Below are positions 25,100-33,047 of a stretch of DNA of 52,476 nucleotides, in pieces. The position numbers and the translations under genes were made by a program. Under the pieces are notes generated by a model that was given only the letters and a program-made list of their open reading frames with translations, had not been told where the DNA came from and ran no database searches. Numbering within the stretch: the first letter of the stretch is position 1; each line of letters starts with the position of its first letter. This DNA is from Rhodospirillales bacterium (lineage in GTDB: Bacteria > Pseudomonadota > Alphaproteobacteria > Rhodospirillales > Shumkoniaceae): assembly GCA_014859895.1 (NCBI GenBank), contig JACZKS010000192.1:1-52476 (forward strand), given 5' to 3'.

Positions 25100-28000
25100 A
25101 TGGCTGATATCATCGGTGATCTCAAGAACAACACGCTTATAGGAACCCCGGAATTCGATTCAATATTCGGCGACGTTCAAGGCGACCTGAGCGGAGATGA
25201 ACGCGGCGGAAACGACCGGCTTTTCGGCCGCCAGGGAGATGACGACCTCTTCGGGGATGCCGGCGATGGAGATATGCGCGGCAATTCCCGTGGCGGCGAT
25301 GACCGGCTGGAGGGAGGCGACGGCACAGATATCCTGTTCGGAGAGGCTGGGTGGCTCCGCGACTCGACCCGCGGCGGGGGCATGTACGAGAACGCCCGCG
25401 GTGGCGACGATGTTCTGATCGGGGGGGCCGATACCGACTCGCTCCTCGGCGAAGGCATTCACATGTTCGACAATGCGCGGGGCGGCAATGACCGGCTGTT
25501 CGGTGGAGACGGCGACGATTTTCTCACAGGCGATGCCGACAGCATGCAGGGCGGCAGTGTGCGCGGTGGCAACGACCGGTTGTGGGGGGGCGCCGGCAAT
25601 GACCGGCTTGCTGGCGAGGGCTCTTCTGTCGTCAATGCTCAAGGCGGTGACGACCTGCTGTTCGGCGAGGGCGGGGATGATGATCTGCAGGGCGATGGCT
25701 CGCTGGGCGGCAATTCCCAAGGCGGTGACGATCGGCTCGACGGCGGCACGGGCAATGACGTGCTCTACGGCGAAGGCAGTGGCATTTCCGGCAACGCCCA
25801 AGGCGGCGACGATCGCCTTTCCGGCGGCGACGGGAACGATACGCTTTATGGCGAGGGCGGTAATGCTCATGGAGGCAACATCCAGAGCGGCGACGACTTT
25901 CTCGCGGGCGGTAACGGGGACGACACGCTGTTCGGCGATTTTCAGCAAATTCTGGATCCCGGCACCGTGCAGGGCGGTGACGACGTGCTTGAAGGAGGAG
26001 ACGGTAACGACAGGCTGTTCGGCGATGTCCAGTCCGTTGTATCCGAGTTGGCCACTGTGTCGGGTGGCAACGACCGACTTGATGGCGGCAATGGCGACGA
26101 TGAGCTGTGGGGCGATGCGCCCGAAACGGAGCCCGGCATGGCCGGCGGCGACGATCAGCTGTTGGGGGGCACCGGCAACGACAGGCTGTTCGGTGGACCC
26201 GGCCGCGATTTCCTCAATGGCGGGTTCGGCAACGATTTTCTCGACGGCGGCTCGGGCCATGACGAGCTATGGGGGTTGCCGGGCGACGATGCTATCGTCG
26301 GCGGCGACGGTGACGACAGGATTTTTGGCAACGACGGCGAGGACAGACTCGTCGGCGGCTTTGGTGACGACCGGGTGTCCGGGGGAAACCATGACGACCT
26401 GCTGTCGGGCGATCTGGCCGTCGAGCTGGTTGGTCCGGACCAGACGAGTTTTGACCCCGAATTCGCGGAGAACGGTCGACTGTTGCTCGGGGACACGCTG
26501 ACCGGAGTTCTTGCCGGCGGCCATGACAACCTCAACGGCGGCGCCGATGACGACCTCGTGATCGGGGATGCTGTGGCTCTCACGGATTTCGCGACTGGCG
26601 GCAATGATCGAATCACAGGCGGCGACGGTAACGACCAGCTCTATGGCGACGCCTACCTCGATTTTGTGGCGCGGCCGACGCCAACAGACCTTCCGCCGGG
26701 CTCTCCGCCCACGATCCACATTCCGGGCCGGGGGCTGGGCGAAAACGCCCGGGGCGGCGACGATGTCATCGATGGTGGGGATGGAGACGACTTGGTGGTC
26801 GGCGATGCGGCGAATTTCGCCGGAAACCTGTTTGACGACGCACCCAGTGCGGCCGTGGGTGGCGACGACGTACTGAGCGGCGGCTCAGGCAACGATGTCC
26901 TCGCTGGCGATGCGCGCACCATCATGATCGGCGATGCCCGCGGCGGCGGCGATCGGCTCGACGGCGGCGCGGGCAATGACGTGCTCTACGGCGATGCCGG
27001 CACCGCGTTGCGCGGCGCTGCCCAAGGTGGCAACGACGTTCTCGACGGCGGCGATGGGGACGACCAGCTGTGGGGCGATGCGCCCGAAATGGAGTCAGGC
27101 ACGGTCGGCGGCGACGATCAACTGTTGGGCGGCGCCGGCAATGACAGGCTGGTCGGCGGTTCCGGTCGCGACTTCCTCAATGGCGGGTTCGGCAACGATT
27201 CTCTCGACGGCGGCCCGGGCCATGACGAGCTGTGGGGGTTGCCCGGCGACGACGTGGTGCAGGGCGGCGACGGCAGCGACCGTCTGTTCGGCAATGACGG
27301 CGCCGACGAGCTCAGCGGCGATTCGGCGCCGCCGCTCATCGAGGTCGACGAAGCCGACTTTCCCTTCGGCGTGTTGCCGTTTCAGTTCGCCGACGACTAT
27401 CTCTCCGGCGGCAATGGTCCCGACCTGCTGACAGGCGACGCCGTGGCCGAAATCTGGCAGGACACGCCATCCCTCATCTTGAACCCACCCGAGTTCGACG
27501 CGGGCCGACCAATTCCCGTCGGCGGCAGTCTTCTTCCCAACCAGACAGGCGGCAACGACGTCCTCATCGGCGGAGCCGGCGACGACATCCTCCTGGGCGA
27601 CGCACCCTCGCTCGTGCTTAACTCCCGGGGCGGCGACGACCGCCTGTTCGGCGGCGACGGCGACGACCGCCTGTTCGGGGACGCCTATGCTGGCTTCTTT
27701 GATCGCCCGGCCGAGGACCACGGTGAACTGTTTCCCCAGAGTGGCATCTCGGATTTCGCCTCGGGCGGGGACGACGACCTCTACGGCGGAAACGGCGATG
27801 ACATGCTGTTTGGCGATGCACTCGGCATCGGAGGCCGCCGCCTCGGCGCAGGCGAGGAGGGAAACGGCGGTAACGATCGGCTATGGGGCGGTGACGGGAA
27901 CGACCTGCTGTTCGGCGACGCCCTTGGGATGTCCGGAAGCGGCACCGCCGGCGAAAACCAGCTTTTTGGCGAGGAAGGCGATGACGTGCTGCACGGTGGG

Positions 28001-28204
28001 CGCGGCAACGATCTCCTCGACGGTGGCCCCGGAACGGATATCGCAGTGTTCGACGGCAATGTCGACGAGTTCGATATCCAGACGGGCGCAGAAGCGAATC
28101 ACCTGACCGTCTCCCGGCTCGCCACCGACGAGACCGACACGGTGGTGGATGTCGAGTTTTTGGAATTCGATGACGTTACGCTGGATACGGCTCTGATCGC
28201 CTGA
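25100..28204 (+). CDS. Large RTX-type calcium-binding repeat protein
   Basis: 1034 residues from the ATG at 25100 with GGGGAGG upstream. Almost the whole protein is made of glycine/aspartate-rich RTX turns (GGDGDDRLFG type), which bind calcium and fold into parallel beta-rolls after export. Residues about 15-975 repeat; in the first third the period is about 27-29 residues: LxG(D/E), a variable 8-12 residue insert, then (R/Q)GGDDRLxGGxGND. No enzyme or adhesin domain is seen. The last 60 residues (AVFDGNVDEFDI ... DVEFLEFDDVTLD) match the C-terminal region typical of type I secretion substrates. No N-terminal signal peptide and no type I ABC exporter in the window. Very acidic. Probable surface or secreted protein; function unknown. 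Confidence 0.85.
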   Translation: MADIIGDLKNNTLIGTPEFDSIFGDVQGDLSGDERGGNDRLFGRQGDDDLFGDAGDGDMRGNSRGGDDRLEGGDGTDILFGEAGWLRDSTRGGGMYENARGGDDVLIGGADTDSLLGEGIHMFDNARGGNDRLFGGDGDDFLTGDADSMQGGSVRGGNDRLWGGAGNDRLAGEGSSVVNAQGGDDLLFGEGGDDDLQGDGSLGGNSQGGDDRLDGGTGNDVLYGEGSGISGNAQGGDDRLSGGDGNDTLYGEGGNAHGGNIQSGDDFLAGGNGDDTLFGDFQQILDPGTVQGGDDVLEGGDGNDRLFGDVQSVVSELATVSGGNDRLDGGNGDDELWGDAPETEPGMAGGDDQLLGGTGNDRLFGGPGRDFLNGGFGNDFLDGGSGHDELWGLPGDDAIVGGDGDDRIFGNDGEDRLVGGFGDDRVSGGNHDDLLSGDLAVELVGPDQTSFDPEFAENGRLLLGDTLTGVLAGGHDNLNGGADDDLVIGDAVALTDFATGGNDRITGGDGNDQLYGDAYLDFVARPTPTDLPPGSPPTIHIPGRGLGENARGGDDVIDGGDGDDLVVGDAANFAGNLFDDAPSAAVGGDDVLSGGSGNDVLAGDARTIMIGDARGGGDRLDGGAGNDVLYGDAGTALRGAAQGGNDVLDGGDGDDQLWGDAPEMESGTVGGDDQLLGGAGNDRLVGGSGRDFLNGGFGNDSLDGGPGHDELWGLPGDDVVQGGDGSDRLFGNDGADELSGDSAPPLIEVDEADFPFGVLPFQFADDYLSGGNGPDLLTGDAVAEIWQDTPSLILNPPEFDAGRPIPVGGSLLPNQTGGNDVLIGGAGDDILLGDAPSLVLNSRGGDDRLFGGDGDDRLFGDAYAGFFDRPAEDHGELFPQSGISDFASGGDDDLYGGNGDDMLFGDALGIGGRRLGAGEEGNGGNDRLWGGDGNDLLFGDALGMSGSGTAGENQLFGEEGDDVLHGGRGNDLLDGGPGTDIAVFDGNVDEFDIQTGAEANHLTVSRLATDETDTVVDVEFLEFDDVTLDTALIA
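26078..26346 (+). repeat. Internal duplication in the RTX gene, copy 1
   Basis: About 270 nt encoding roughly 89 residues (from DGG..GDDELWGDAPE to GLPGDD and FGNDGED) recurs at 27041-27309, exactly 963 nt (321 codons) downstream, with most residues identical, including the non-repeat words LWGDAPE and DFLNGGFGND. This exceeds what RTX consensus alone gives and indicates a segmental duplication. Confidence 0.75.
27041..27309 (+). repeat. Internal duplication in the RTX gene, copy 2
   Basis: Second copy of the 26078-26346 segment. Differences are mostly single residues (for example PETEPG against PEMESG, and DAIVGG against DVVQGG), so the duplication is not recent but keeps its frame and length. 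Confidence 0.75.
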
Positions 28205-28272
28205 GGACGACGGCGCAGACGCGGGTCGCTGGGGCTGGACCTTGGGCACCGCGGGTGGGATCACCGAATCGA

Positions 28273-29184
28273 TCAGGGGCGCTGTCCTTCCGCCGCCACC
28301 TCGCGCGTGGTGGCGACGAAATGCCGGATGAACGGCGACAGATCGTCGGCGGGCCAGACAAGGGCCAGTTCGACGGCGTCCGGCAGTTCGGGAAGCGGCC
28401 GATAGGCGACGTCGGGATGCGGCATGCGGGTGACCCAGGCCGGTACCACTCCGACCCCGATGCCGGCGGCGGCCAGCGTGACGATCGCCAGGTTGTGGCT
28501 GACCTCCTGGACGATGCGGGGATGAAAACCCAGGAGCCGGCAATGCTGCATGGTCACGTTCTGATAGCCGACGCCGACCAGTGGCGAGAGTGCCAGGAAG
28601 GGCTCGTCGCGCAGGTCGCCCAGCGTCAGGCCATTCTTGGCGGCCAGCGGATTGTCCTTGGCCAGTACCGCCACGAATCCCTCGGACGACAGCTTCACCA
28701 TCGACAGGCCGCCCAGGCTGCGGGGCGGGCGCACGAAGCCGATGTTCAGCTTGCGCGCGGCCAGCGCCTCGACCTGTTCGTCGGTGGTCAGGATGCGGAT
28801 GTCGATGGAAACGTTGGGATAGCGGCGCAGGAAACGCCGGATGATCTCGGGCAGGAACAGAACCGGTCCCAGATGGACGGCGCCGATCACCAGCCGGCCG
28901 GCGTTCTTGCCGACCGCGTTCTGGGCGGCCACCACGCCCTCGCCGACGTTGGCCAGCGCGGCCAGCGCATGTTCCAGAAACGCCTCGCCGGCTTCGGTCA
29001 GTTTCACCGTTCGGGTGGTCCGATCGAAAAGGCGAACTCCCAGCCGTTCCTCCAATTGCCGGATCTGCTGACTGAGCGGCGGTTGGGCGATGCCCAAGCG
29101 CTCGGCGGCCCGTCCGAAATGCCTTTCCGCGGCGACACGGGTGAAATAGCGCAGGTGGCGAAGCTCGATTTGATTGATATTCAT
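28273..29184 (-). CDS. LysR-family transcriptional regulator
   Basis: 303 residues. N-terminal helix-turn-helix in the usual form: LRHLRYFTRVAAERHFGRAA and RLGIAQPPLSQQIRQLEERL. The effector domain has GRLVIGAVHLGPVLFLPEII and VSHNLAIVTLAAAGIGVGVV, close to the aromatic-degradation (BenM/CatM) type. It is divergent from the dctQM, creatininase, dctP, M20 operon and is the likely activator of that operon, responding to its substrate or an intermediate. It converges with the RTX gene, 68 nt apart. Confidence 0.93.
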   Translation of the reverse strand: MNINQIELRHLRYFTRVAAERHFGRAAERLGIAQPPLSQQIRQLEERLGVRLFDRTTRTVKLTEAGEAFLEHALAALANVGEGVVAAQNAVGKNAGRLVIGAVHLGPVLFLPEIIRRFLRRYPNVSIDIRILTTDEQVEALAARKLNIGFVRPPRSLGGLSMVKLSSEGFVAVLAKDNPLAAKNGLTLGDLRDEPFLALSPLVGVGYQNVTMQHCRLLGFHPRIVQEVSHNLAIVTLAAAGIGVGVVPAWVTRMPHPDVAYRPLPELPDAVELALVWPADDLSPFIRHFVATTREVAAEGQRP

Positions 29185-29314
29185 TTTATATAAATAGCCA
29201 AAATAAATATATTAGACAACATGATTGGAGCTGCCCCATTGTTCATTATCGGCCCAGAGTTGGGGGCGCCATGGGAATTTGTGCGTTTTTTGGGCAATGG
29301 AGTCAGCGGTTCCG
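29185..29314. promoter_or_regulatory. AT-rich divergent control region of the LysR/TRAP unit
   Basis: Between the lysR start and dctQ. Positions about 29186-29215 are almost pure A/T (TTTATATAAATA, then AAATAAATATATT) in GC-rich surroundings, with short inverted arms ATATA/TATAT spanning about 25 bp. LysR proteins bind such T-N11-A sites next to their own gene. I could not fix the promoter elements of the operon. Confidence 0.45.
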
Positions 29315-29839
29315 ATGAACGACGATCCTCAGCGCGCGGATTCCCCGATCATTGATCTCGCCGGTCCCCTGCGAATCGTCGTGACGCTCGGTTTTCTTGC
29401 GGTTCTTGCCGTCACCCTGGCACAGGTGTTTTTTCGCTACGTTCTCGGTCAGCCCTTGATCTGGAGCGAGGAACTCTCCCGCCTTCTCATCGTCTGGGTC
29501 GCCTTCGTCGGCGGCGCCGTGGTGTGCTGGGATGGCCGCCACCTCAACGTCGATGTCGCCTTCAACCGCTTTCCCCGCCGGTGGCGCGACGCCGTGCGGA
29601 TCTTCAACATCGTCGTCGCCTTGGCGTTTCTTGGCGTGCTGGTCCATGCCAGCATCCCGATCGTTCGGTTCGAGAATTTCCAGGATATGAGCGTGCTGCC
29701 CCTGCCTGCCGGCGTCGTGCGGCTGGCGGCGACGGTCGGCGGCGCCCTGATGGCGATCGCCATCGTCGCCCGTGCGCTTTACCGCTTTCGCTGCGAACGC
29801 CGCCGCGATCCCGATTTCGGGCTGAACGATCCCATGTGA
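29315..29839 (+). CDS. dctQ: TRAP transporter small permease (DctQ type), creatininase operon
   Basis: 174 residues from ATG 29315, with GGAG 12 nt upstream; ATG 29297 is an alternative giving six more residues. Four hydrophobic segments and the DctQ motif VFFRYVLGQPLIWSEELSRL, then LIVWVAFVGGAVV, are clear. It starts the operon dctQ-dctM-creatininase-dctP-M20 and is 10 nt from dctM. Confidence 0.9.
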   Translation: MNDDPQRADSPIIDLAGPLRIVVTLGFLAVLAVTLAQVFFRYVLGQPLIWSEELSRLLIVWVAFVGGAVVCWDGRHLNVDVAFNRFPRRWRDAVRIFNIVVALAFLGVLVHASIPIVRFENFQDMSVLPLPAGVVRLAATVGGALMAIAIVARALYRFRCERRRDPDFGLNDPM

Positions 29840-29849
29840 AGGAACCACT

Positions 29850-31127
29850 ATGCTGGTCGCCGCCATTCTTTGCCTGCTTCTGGTTCTGCTGTTGGCCGGC
29901 ATGCCGCTGGTTTTCGCCATGGGCGCCGTTTCGGCCGTCTACGTCTATTTCGCCCATATCGATCTGGGGTTGCTGGCCCAACGCTCGACCGCCTCGCTTG
30001 ACAGTTTCCTTATTCTCGCCATTCCGTTCTTCTATCTGGCCGGCGAGTTGATGAACGTCTGCCGCCTGACCGACCGCATCGTCGACTTGTCGAAGGCGGT
30101 GGTCGGCCATATCCACGGCGGCCTCGCCCAGGTCAACATCTTCGCCAGCATGATCTTCTCGGGGATGTCCGGCTCGGCCACGGCGGATGCCACGGCGCTG
30201 GGCTCCGTCCTCATTCCGGCGATGAAGCGCGAGGGTTATCCGGCCCCTTTCAGCGCCGCCGTGACGGTGGCCTCCTCGATGGTCGGGCCGATCGTCCCGC
30301 CCAGCGTGGCGCTGGTCATCTACGGCACCCTGGCCAACGTGTCGATCGGCCGCCTGTTGCTGGCCGGCGTCGCGCCCGGGCTGGTGATCATCGCCGCCCA
30401 GATGATCTTCACCTATTTCGTCGCCCGAGCCCGCAAATTTCCCCGCTACACGCGGGCGACGCTGCCGGAGTTGGGCGTGGCGGTGTGGCGCGGCGGTCCG
30501 GCGATCCTGTTTCCAGTCATTATCGTCGGCGGCATTCTGCTCGGCATCTTTTCGCCGACCGAGGCGGCGGCGGTTGCTGTCCTCTATGGCCTGATTCTGG
30601 GTGTCCTCTATCGCAACGTCAGCGCCTGGACGTTCTGGAAGACCATCGAAACGGTGGCCGTCGGCACGGCGCGCATCCTGCTCATCATCGCCGTCGCCTC
30701 AACCTTCAGCTGGATCATGGTGCGCGAGAAGGTGCCGCATACCGTTGCCACGGCGATTTCGACGGTTTCCACCGAACCTATCGTGGTGCTGGCGATCATC
30801 CTGGCAATGCTGGTTCTGGTCGGCCTGCTGATGGTCGCCTCGTCGGCGGAAATCGTCCTGACGCCGCTGCTGGTGCCGGTCGTGGTGCAGTTCGGCATCG
30901 ACCCGGTCCATTTCGGAATCCTGATGGTGTTCACCCTAATCATCGGCGGCGGCACGCCGCCGGTCGGCATCCTGATGTTCATCGCCCAGGACATCGCCAA
31001 GATCTCGCACGGGCAGATGGTGAGGGCCATGCTGCCCTATTACATCCCGCTGTTCGGAGCGCTGGCCATCCTGGCGATCTTCCCGCAGATCACCCTTTTC
31101 CTTCCCAGACTCGTGTTCGGGTCCTGA
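29850..31127 (+). CDS. dctM: TRAP transporter large permease (DctM type), creatininase operon
   Basis: 425 residues, about 12 membrane segments, with GAAGGAACC upstream. DctM hallmarks: LILAIPFFYLAGELMNVCRL, SMIFSGMSGSATADATALGS, SSMVGPIVPPSVALVIYG and TLIIGGGTPPVGILMFIAQD. It forms the transport channel with the DctQ encoded just upstream. The binding-protein gene of the same system lies one gene further on, with a creatininase-family gene placed between. Confidence 0.94.
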   Translation: MLVAAILCLLLVLLLAGMPLVFAMGAVSAVYVYFAHIDLGLLAQRSTASLDSFLILAIPFFYLAGELMNVCRLTDRIVDLSKAVVGHIHGGLAQVNIFASMIFSGMSGSATADATALGSVLIPAMKREGYPAPFSAAVTVASSMVGPIVPPSVALVIYGTLANVSIGRLLLAGVAPGLVIIAAQMIFTYFVARARKFPRYTRATLPELGVAVWRGGPAILFPVIIVGGILLGIFSPTEAAAVAVLYGLILGVLYRNVSAWTFWKTIETVAVGTARILLIIAVASTFSWIMVREKVPHTVATAISTVSTEPIVVLAIILAMLVLVGLLMVASSAEIVLTPLLVPVVVQFGIDPVHFGILMVFTLIIGGGTPPVGILMFIAQDIAKISHGQMVRAMLPYYIPLFGALAILAIFPQITLFLPRLVFGS

Positions 31128-31161
31128 CCCACCCAATCTTGATGCAGGGTTGAATGACGCC

Positions 31162-31995
31162 ATGAAAGAATCCCAAGCCGCCTCGCCGAAGAAGAAGCAT
31201 CAACTGGCCGAGATGACGTTCGTCGAGTTCCGGGAGCGCATCGCCGGCGACCCGGTGATTCTGATCCCCCTCGGTTCGCAGGAAGAGCAGGGGCCGATGG
31301 CGCCGATGGGCGATTACATGCTGACCCAGGTGATCGCCGGGCGCGTCGCCGAGGCCGCCGAGGCGATTGCCGCGCCGATCCTGCCGTTCGGTTACGCCGA
31401 CTACTTCCGGCCGGTACCCGGCGGCATCCAGTTGAAGCCCGAGACGTTCCGCGCCGTGCTCATGGACATCCTCGAGAATTTCCTCGACCACGACTTGAAC
31501 CGGCTCGTCATCCTCAACGGCCACAGCGGCAATTATCCGTTGATCGACCAGACGATCCGCCAGGTCAAGCGAACGCGTGGCGTCATCGTGCCCTGTGTCA
31601 ACCTGTGGCGGCTGATGACGCCGGCCATGTGGCACGAACTGCACGGCGATTTCGGCCCGGCAGCTTTCGCCCACGGCGGCGATCCAATCACCTCGGTGTC
31701 GCTGCATCTGGTGCCGGAGTTGATGCGGATGGATCTGATCACCCGGGAAGAGGGCAAGGGCAAGATGATCGGCCTGCCCACCGTCGGCTTGGCCGGCGTG
31801 CGCTTTCGCGATGTCGAGGTGGCGGCGCCGGTCGACATCACGGATCGCTGCACCAATGGCATCGCCGGCGGCGATCCGACCCGTTCGAGCGCCGAAATCG
31901 GCCACCAGATCACCGATTACATCGTCGAGTACTGCACCGCCTTCGTTCGCCATTTTGCGACGATCGATCCAACCACCGGCAATGGGGAGTTCTGA
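31162..31995 (+). CDS. Creatininase-family amidohydrolase
   Basis: 277 residues from ATG 31162; a TTG four codons earlier is possible. The family opens cyclic amides or hydrolyses formamides with a two-metal centre (creatininase, formamide hydrolases). The N-terminal motif, usually G-S-x-E-Q-H-G-P-H, reads GSQEEQGPMAPMGDY, so the first metal-binding His is Gln (Q43) and the second His of the motif is Met. NGHSGNYPLID keeps the other metal His. The centre may be altered or the specificity shifted. It lies between dctM and dctP and before an M20 amidohydrolase, implying breakdown of the imported compound. Soluble, no signal peptide, so it acts in the cytoplasm. Confidence 0.82.
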   Translation: MKESQAASPKKKHQLAEMTFVEFRERIAGDPVILIPLGSQEEQGPMAPMGDYMLTQVIAGRVAEAAEAIAAPILPFGYADYFRPVPGGIQLKPETFRAVLMDILENFLDHDLNRLVILNGHSGNYPLIDQTIRQVKRTRGVIVPCVNLWRLMTPAMWHELHGDFGPAAFAHGGDPITSVSLHLVPELMRMDLITREEGKGKMIGLPTVGLAGVRFRDVEVAAPVDITDRCTNGIAGGDPTRSSAEIGHQITDYIVEYCTAFVRHFATIDPTTGNGEF

Positions 31996-31996
31996 C

Positions 31997-32971
31997 ATGA
32001 AGGGAATTGCCACGTTTACGGCGCTCGCCGCCGTCGCCGCTTTCGCCGTTTCGGCCCCGGCCAAGGCCCAGGAAATTCGCTATAGTTTGTGGGCGCAGCC
32101 GGGGGAGGCCCAGTACGACGGCGCGGTGGAATTCAAGCGCGTCGTCGAGGAAGGGTCCAAGGGGCGCCTCAAGGTGGCGCTTTATCCCGGTGACCAGTTG
32201 GGGACGCCGCGCGAACTGTTCGCCCAACTCGCTGTCAACACCACCCAGATCTCGGCCAGCGGCGATCCGGGGCTCAAGGAAATCGAATACCTGGCGCTGC
32301 CCTATCTGATGAAGGGCATCAAGAATTACGTGGCCTTCATGGACACGCCGTACGGCCAGAAGCTGAACGAGAAGCTGACCAAGGAGCGCCGGCTGCGCAT
32401 CCTCGGCTTCATGCCTCGCAACCCGCGCCAGATCAGCGCCAACAAGGTCATCAACACGATGGCCGATCTCAAGGGGCTGAAGCTGCGTTCGCCCGAGCGC
32501 GACTACTATGTGAAGTCGCTCGCCGCCCTCGGCGCCAACCCGACGCCGATGGCCTTCGGCGAGGTGTACACCGGCCTGCAGACCGGTATCGTGGACGGCC
32601 AGGAAAATCCGATCGAAACCATCTACGCCCAGAAGTTTTACGAAGTGCAGAAATGCATCGCCATGGTCGACTACATCGACAAACCGGCCTACGTGGTGAT
32701 CAGCGAACAGTTCTGGTCGAGCCTGTCGGCGGACGACCAGAAGCTGCTGCAACGCGCCAACGACGCTTCCAATGCGGTGATCGTGGCGGCGATGCCCAAG
32801 CAGCAGGAGCAGTACATCAAAGAGATGAAGGCGGCCGGCATCACCTTCACCTATCCCGACAAGAAGGAGTTCGTCGCCGCGACCCAATCGGTGCGCGATG
32901 AATTGGGCCTTAAGTCGTGGGGCAAGGAAGCCTACGCCGAGATCGTCAAGATCGGCCAACAGGACTTCTGA
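31997..32971 (+). CDS. dctP: TRAP transporter substrate-binding protein (DctP family), creatininase operon
   Basis: 324 residues from ATG 31997, one base after the creatininase stop and with GGGGAG upstream. Signal peptide about 1-24 (MKGIATFTALAAVAAFAVSA, then PAKA-QE). DctP features: KLRSPERDYYVKSLAALGAN with the ligand-binding Arg, TPMAFGEVYTGLQTGIVDGQ, then EN. It delivers the substrate to DctQM encoded upstream. A strong hairpin follows its stop. The ligand is probably an acid or amide acid acted on by the flanking hydrolases; this is inferred. Confidence 0.93.
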   Translation: MKGIATFTALAAVAAFAVSAPAKAQEIRYSLWAQPGEAQYDGAVEFKRVVEEGSKGRLKVALYPGDQLGTPRELFAQLAVNTTQISASGDPGLKEIEYLALPYLMKGIKNYVAFMDTPYGQKLNEKLTKERRLRILGFMPRNPRQISANKVINTMADLKGLKLRSPERDYYVKSLAALGANPTPMAFGEVYTGLQTGIVDGQENPIETIYAQKFYEVQKCIAMVDYIDKPAYVVISEQFWSSLSADDQKLLQRANDASNAVIVAAMPKQQEQYIKEMKAAGITFTYPDKKEFVAATQSVRDELGLKSWGKEAYAEIVKIGQQDF

Positions 32972-32986
32972 ACCCGCCGTTTCAAG

Positions 32987-33019
32987 GGCACGGAGGGGCG
33001 AGGAGCGTCCCTCCGTGCC
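32987..33019 (+). other. Intercistronic hairpin after dctP
   Basis: GGCACGGAGGG, 11-base loop, CCCTCCGTGCC: a perfect eleven-pair stem 15 nt after the dctP stop and about 28 nt before the M20 gene, without a U-tract. Likely lowers expression of the downstream amidohydrolase relative to the binding protein. Confidence 0.65.
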
Positions 33020-33047
33020 TGCGCCATCTCTCTTTCGAAAGTTTCCC

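Noticed and set aside
25160-26260. 366-codon open frame antisense to the RTX gene
   Set aside because: It is a regular Ala/Val/Ile-rich reflection of the RTX repeats on the other strand and has no ribosome site or known motif.
25200-28000. Tandem repeats that might be a CRISPR array
   Set aside because: The repeats are in frame, glycine/aspartate codons of RTX turns with no constant-length spacers and no cas genes nearby.
28235-28260. Short match (TGGGCACC) to the tRNA-Phe 3' end, as if an att site flanked the RTX gene
   Set aside because: Only 8 nt match, no integrase gene is present, and the match is expected by chance.
32898-33047. 50-codon upstream extension of the M20 gene
   Set aside because: It would overlap dctP and run through the hairpin; the M20 fold starts after 33048.
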